Of a stretch of 64,000 nt of DNA, positions 60,020 to 64,000 are shown piece by piece. Origin of the DNA: Nymphaea colorata (Eukaryota > Streptophyta > Magnoliopsida > Nymphaeales > Nymphaeaceae). Within the stretch, counting starts at the first letter, position 1. Each line of letters begins with the position of its first letter. The translations under genes were made by a program, and so were the position numbers. A model generated the notes under the pieces. The model had not been told where the DNA came from and did no database searches. It saw nothing but the letters and a program-made list of their open reading frames with translations. The DNA is taken from NCBI RefSeq assembly GCF_008831285.2, contig NC_045141.1, positions 12,944,106 to 13,008,105 on the forward strand, given 5' to 3'.

Positions 60020-63000
60020 CTACGAACCATCGGCAGGAGTTATACAGGGTATTGTACAGTCAACCTCATCCTTTTCATTTTCAACGTGAGTATCCTCAAT
60101 AAGTCCGAGATCTGAATCCAATTCGCACCATTTGACACCTTTCTCAAGTTCATATTCTGAACTGCTTGTTGAAGTATCACCTCCTGCATCACCGTTATGG
60201 TCGCCAGAATGGCCATCACGTAACTCAGGGACATGGTTAACCTCTGAGCGGTTGAGCATTTCATTTCCACCATCTCTTGTATTTGGCAAATTGACTGACC
60301 GCTTATCCACCATATCATATACTCTGACCTGAGAATGTCGAGCAAGTTATTCATGATTCAAGCGCACTGAAGAAAATGGTGAATGAGAGCAAACCTGCAA
60401 TGGCTTCAATACTTCATACTCTCGTGTGTCATTTCTCTCAAGTGCTTCTTGGGCTTGCAGCTCCATTGATTCCCTCACAAGCTGACTCAAGAAGCTTACA
60501 TCATCTGACATGGCACCAAGTCCTTTCAAAAGCTTTGAACCAAGCTGAAGGCTGGTCTGCAAGTGAAATATTCTATTCAGTCGATAAGTAGCGAATTTAA
60601 TTATAAAGATTAATGTGATAGAAATAGGAAACAGAAATTATTAAAGATACTACTAAGAAACCTCCGCATTTTCAAGAATTGCATCCGTTGCACCAGCTTT
60701 CTTTAGCTCCAGGAGATGTCCAAGGTCCTGAGCTCTAGCATATACTGGAATCTGTGTTTAACTGTCACTTCATGAGCATTTGCAAGTGTGTTTTATAAGC
60801 ATTAGCTAATCATGTTGTGAGGAAATTCCTACATGACATAAGCATATTCTTGTCCTACTAAAATAACACAAAACTAAACTAAAATTCTGGTATAATGACA
60901 GAAAACTTCATTTGATTAAGGGTATGCGTACCCACACAAACATTGGCTGTGTCAACAGAAGTGTCGCATCTAGAACGATGCAGCCACATTCATATTCAAT
61001 GCCATTTATATCCTAATAATTTACTGATAATATTGAAAATTAAAATATAAGTCTTTTTTATGCTTGCCCCTAGCCATTTGCTGTCACATTCCTAATAATC
61101 AAATACACAAGTCCGTAGCTTGACATGAAACAATAGACAAAAACTAGTGCATTGTACGAAAGATGCAGAAAAATAATCAGATAGCAATAGAAATAGCTTG
61201 ACACGTTAAACTTTCATGGCTTTTGATTCTTCACAAGAACCTGATATGTTTTCCAGAAGGAAACAAGAAAATACAATTTTTTTTCTTTTTTTGTTTAGCT
61301 AACTTTTAATAATTTCTTTCTAACTTGCTATTTCAAATGAACCTATTAACAGTTTCTAGCTTCCTTTATGTATTGTGCCCATTCCAGATTATCTCTACTT
61401 CACAAGATAACTGCTCAAGTCTACCTGCAGGAAGCATATCAAAATCCAACATCAAACTAGTTCAAGGAATTGAAAATTGTTGATAATCAAGATCAAGAAT
61501 TATTAAGATATTTATTATGATCAAAACGTGCTCCATGAGTGTCGTCTTCAGTCCGATCAGATATCCTAACCTTCCTCAACAGCCTAATGTTGAAGAAAGA
61601 ATAGTCACCTGCTAAGTTACTAACAGTACTTTAGTGCTTAAGATGATGGTTCCCAAATATGGTTCAAAGGAACAAATTTATTAGTTCAGTGACCTATAGA
61701 AGTAAAAAAATGATGCTAATCACACAATTATTACAGAACTCATTTGTTCCAATTATAGTCATTACAATAGACCATAGTCACGAATAACGTTTTGGAACGA
61801 AGGTTTTTCTCAGGTATAATACGGCGAGCATGAAAAAAAAGGGAAAATATGGTAAATTTTAAAAAATTAAAAAAAACTAACAATGAGAGGAAAATAAAAT
61901 AAGTGATAAACTAATAACACAAGCATCAAAAAAATAAGTAGATTTACAAGTTACAACAAATAAAAGAATAGAAAATAAAAAAAAACTGTTTGGCATTAAA
62001 AAAAATTGAAAAAAGGGAAAAACACAAAAAAATACGTTTTTTTCGTTTTTAACATTTTTTTCAAAAAAATGCGTTTTTTAAGTTTCAAATGGCAATTTTA
62101 TTTATCACATTTTTTTTCGAAAAAAATTTGTTTTTTGTGACACTGCAATAGACCACCTTTCTGTTTCTCTCCTTGTTAAATGCTAAAACTAAAAGACAAT
62201 ATTCCATGAAGGAGACATACATGAACAAGGTTGTTAAGAAGTCAAAATGTAGTTTACATTTTTACAATATATACAAAAACAAAGAAGGAGAGAGAGAATA
62301 ACTAGATTCTGACTTTTACAAACATGTCAAGGACTCCAGCATTAACGCTCTCCCTTTTTCTCTCTAGTCTCTACATAGAATGCTCTCTTTAGCATTCATT
62401 GCAGATAAAGAAAAGGAGAGAAATCATGGTTACGCCAAGACCTATTGCTATATATCAACGAAGCAATGGGCTCGTTTCAGAAAACCAGTGCACAGATGTA
62501 GACATGCTTATATGCATGCAGTTTGCAAATTCCATTGCTTGTGTTCTTTCTTCAAATTCATCGACCACACAGTGCTTCCAAGTTCCAACCTCAAAAAATA
62601 ACATAATGACAAAGATGAAGAATAAAAGCTGAAGATTGGAAATAAGCTGTTAAACTATTCTACCGATGGGAAAGCAAGCCGAATTCTTTGTACTGATTCA
62701 ACTGTTCTACTTCTCCCTGTATACATAACCATCACAGCTTTTGGCGAAGAAATTCCAGCTGATTGCAGAACTGCAGGTCTAGAGCCATCCCCATAAAGAA
62801 CTGGAAAGCCAAGTTTTCTAGCTGCCTGATAAGCAGGAAGGATGTAATTGTATGACAAAGACATAACGAAAAGTTGGTGAAATTCACCTGATAGAAACTA
62901 AAGCTTAGTTCTATAAACAAATGTTGTCCCACTGACCTTCACAACCTTGGGGTCAATATCAAATGCCACATATGGCCAACCCATGATATTACTCTCCAGA

Positions 63001-63701
63001 CCTGAGGCCAGTGGAGTTGATAAGAAATTGGCAAGGACCTGCAGTTAGGAAGAATATAATAAAAAATGATTGAAGCATAAAATCATGTGTGACTTCTATC
63101 AATGCAAGAAAATGCCAGATAAAAGATTATGTAACCTGGCCCATCTGTCCAAAGCCCACAATGACAACAGGATCAGTGGCATCAAAGTTCACCGAATCTG
63201 CAACTTTCTGCAAACATGTATAGTCATGTATAATTTTCATTAATCTACAAATCAAACCAAAGGAAAACGTGCACAAATTGTTCCACATACTTCCTGCCCT
63301 TTCATCTTCTCCTCGATTATGCCAGCAGCAGTCCTCCCAAGTTCATTGAGAAATGGAGTTAATGCCATGGATAAAACGACAACAATGATAAGCAACTTAT
63401 TCAGCTCAAGTGGCAATACCCCAAGCCTGCAATGGAGGGAACAATGATCATCTTAAAGCATGGTATATGAGAAAACAAAAGAAGGCATGAATATTGCATG
63501 GATGAACTTCGCAACTAACCTGTTGGCTAGAGAAAATACAACGAATCCAAATTCTCCTCCCTGAGATAGAAGCAGTCCTATTCTCACACTTTCTTGCAAA
63601 GACAGCCCGACACGGGGCCCTATCGCAGTTATTATCAGTGTCTTGATTACAATGAGACCACCTAGGAGAGACAGTACATTTGGCCACTCCCGGAAAAGAA
63701 G
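60020..63701 (-). CDS. KEA3: K+/H+ efflux antiporter KEA3-like, C-terminal part (5' end outside window)
   Basis: Proton-coupled potassium antiporter; the Arabidopsis KEA3 protein works in the thylakoid membrane. Minus-strand exons: 63701-63520, 63426-63291, 63207-63136, 63038-62937, 62825-62664, 60751-60662, 60556-60395 and 60328-60020, ending in TAG. All junctions are in phase, giving 404 residues. The first two exons are membrane helices of the CPA2 domain (LIVIKTLIITAIGPRVGLSL, LLLSQGGEFGFVVFSLANR, LLIIVVVLSMALTPF). Next comes the TrkA-N nucleotide-binding domain with GFGQMGQ and AARKLGFPVLYGDGSRPAVL, then KKAGATDAILENAE and TSLQLGSKLLKGLGAMSDD, which favour KEA3 over KEA1/2. The last exon (102 residues) is an acidic, Ser/Thr-rich tail. 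The N-terminus, transit peptide and most of the transporter core lie beyond 64000. Confidence 0.88.
60752..62663 (-). other. KEA3 intron holding a hAT-like MITE (1.9 kb)
   Basis: The largest KEA3 intron in view, between the exon ending at 62664 and the one starting at 60751. The MITE at 61773-62145 accounts for about a fifth of it; the rest is AT-rich with nothing recognised. Confidence 0.75.
61773..62145. mobile_element. hAT-like MITE, family member 2
   Basis: Flanked by a perfect 8-bp duplication CAATAGAC (61765-61772 and 62146-62153), the hAT signature. The ends are CATAGTCAC and (complement) CAGTGTCAC. The homopolymer-rich interior matches 34426-34692 in several blocks but carries an extra segment (about 61850-61975). 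Confidence 0.85.
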
Positions 63702-64000
63702 CTGAAAGCAACAGACAATGTGGTTATAGGAAACTTGAGAATAATCCGTAGAAATAATTTAAATGTAGGCAGCAGAAAACAATTATGATGGGAATTTAAC
63801 AATGTAAGAGGTATCCCATGTATTTCAATGTCATGTGTATCTGTGTATCTACAAGCAAATAAAATGAGTCAGATTTCAAAATCTAGTGTCTCACGAATGG
63901 TTTGCTAGACAATATCACACACACAACCATGTCAATACGACTGGATATGGGTGCAGGTAATGGGCGCTGCATGAATATGGCAAAATGATAGTTGTGAAAT
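63702..64000 (-). other. KEA3 intron running off the right edge
   Basis: Begins upstream of the TTTCAG acceptor at 63702-63707. No further exon of the antiporter is visible before the window ends. Confidence 0.6.

Noticed and set aside
1-64000. CRISPR arrays, bacterial operons, organelle DNA or rRNA/tRNA genes
   Set aside because: No regularly spaced repeats, ribosome-binding-site gene strings, rRNA blocks or intact tRNA cloverleaf were seen. Gene content and introns are those of a plant nuclear genome.

Overview
This is nuclear genomic DNA from a seed plant, most likely a flowering plant. It is AT-rich, its genes are split by GT-AG introns, and all five protein genes have close plant counterparts. 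It also holds Ty1/copia-type LTR elements, plant-type MITEs and long GA, CT, CA and TA microsatellites. Large introns filled with transposons would suit an early-diverging angiosperm or a magnoliid, but nothing here fixes the species.

Layout from left to right. (1) 713-5498, minus strand: sigma subunit of the AP-1 clathrin adaptor, seven coding pieces, 161 residues, with the start codon alone in its own exon. (2) About 6.0-12.0 kb: intergenic DNA with MITE-like elements and short duplications. (3) 11977-45285, plus strand: a Spinster-type major facilitator (probable sphingolipid or lysolipid transporter) in 16 exons over 33 kb. Its introns hold a 4.1-kb non-autonomous LTR element carrying an intronless, frameshifted piece of an insulin-degrading-enzyme-like gene, a 5.7-kb decayed copia element with a MITE nested inside it, and smaller MITEs. 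Both LTR elements lie antisense to the host gene. (4) 50339-53333, plus strand: rRNA-processing protein EBP2, two coding exons, probably with an upstream 5'-UTR intron. (5) 55539-57388, plus strand: UFC1, the E2 enzyme of the UFM1 pathway. (6) 60020-63701, minus strand: the 3' part of a KEA3-type K+/H+ antiporter that continues past the right edge.

The five genes are unrelated housekeeping functions (vesicle coats, lipid transport, ribosome assembly, UFMylation, chloroplast ion balance) and do not form a cluster or pathway. I rebuilt every exon chain by hand. In each, splice sites and reading phase agree across all junctions and the total length is a multiple of three (161, 599, 323, 173 and at least 404 residues).

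The most unusual object is the LTR element at 24388-28497. It has matching terminal repeats, a perfect 5-bp target duplication, an initiator-Met-tRNA-type primer site and a polypurine tract. In place of a recognisable pol region it carries a decayed, spliced host protease sequence. It appears to be a gene-capturing retrotransposon derivative.
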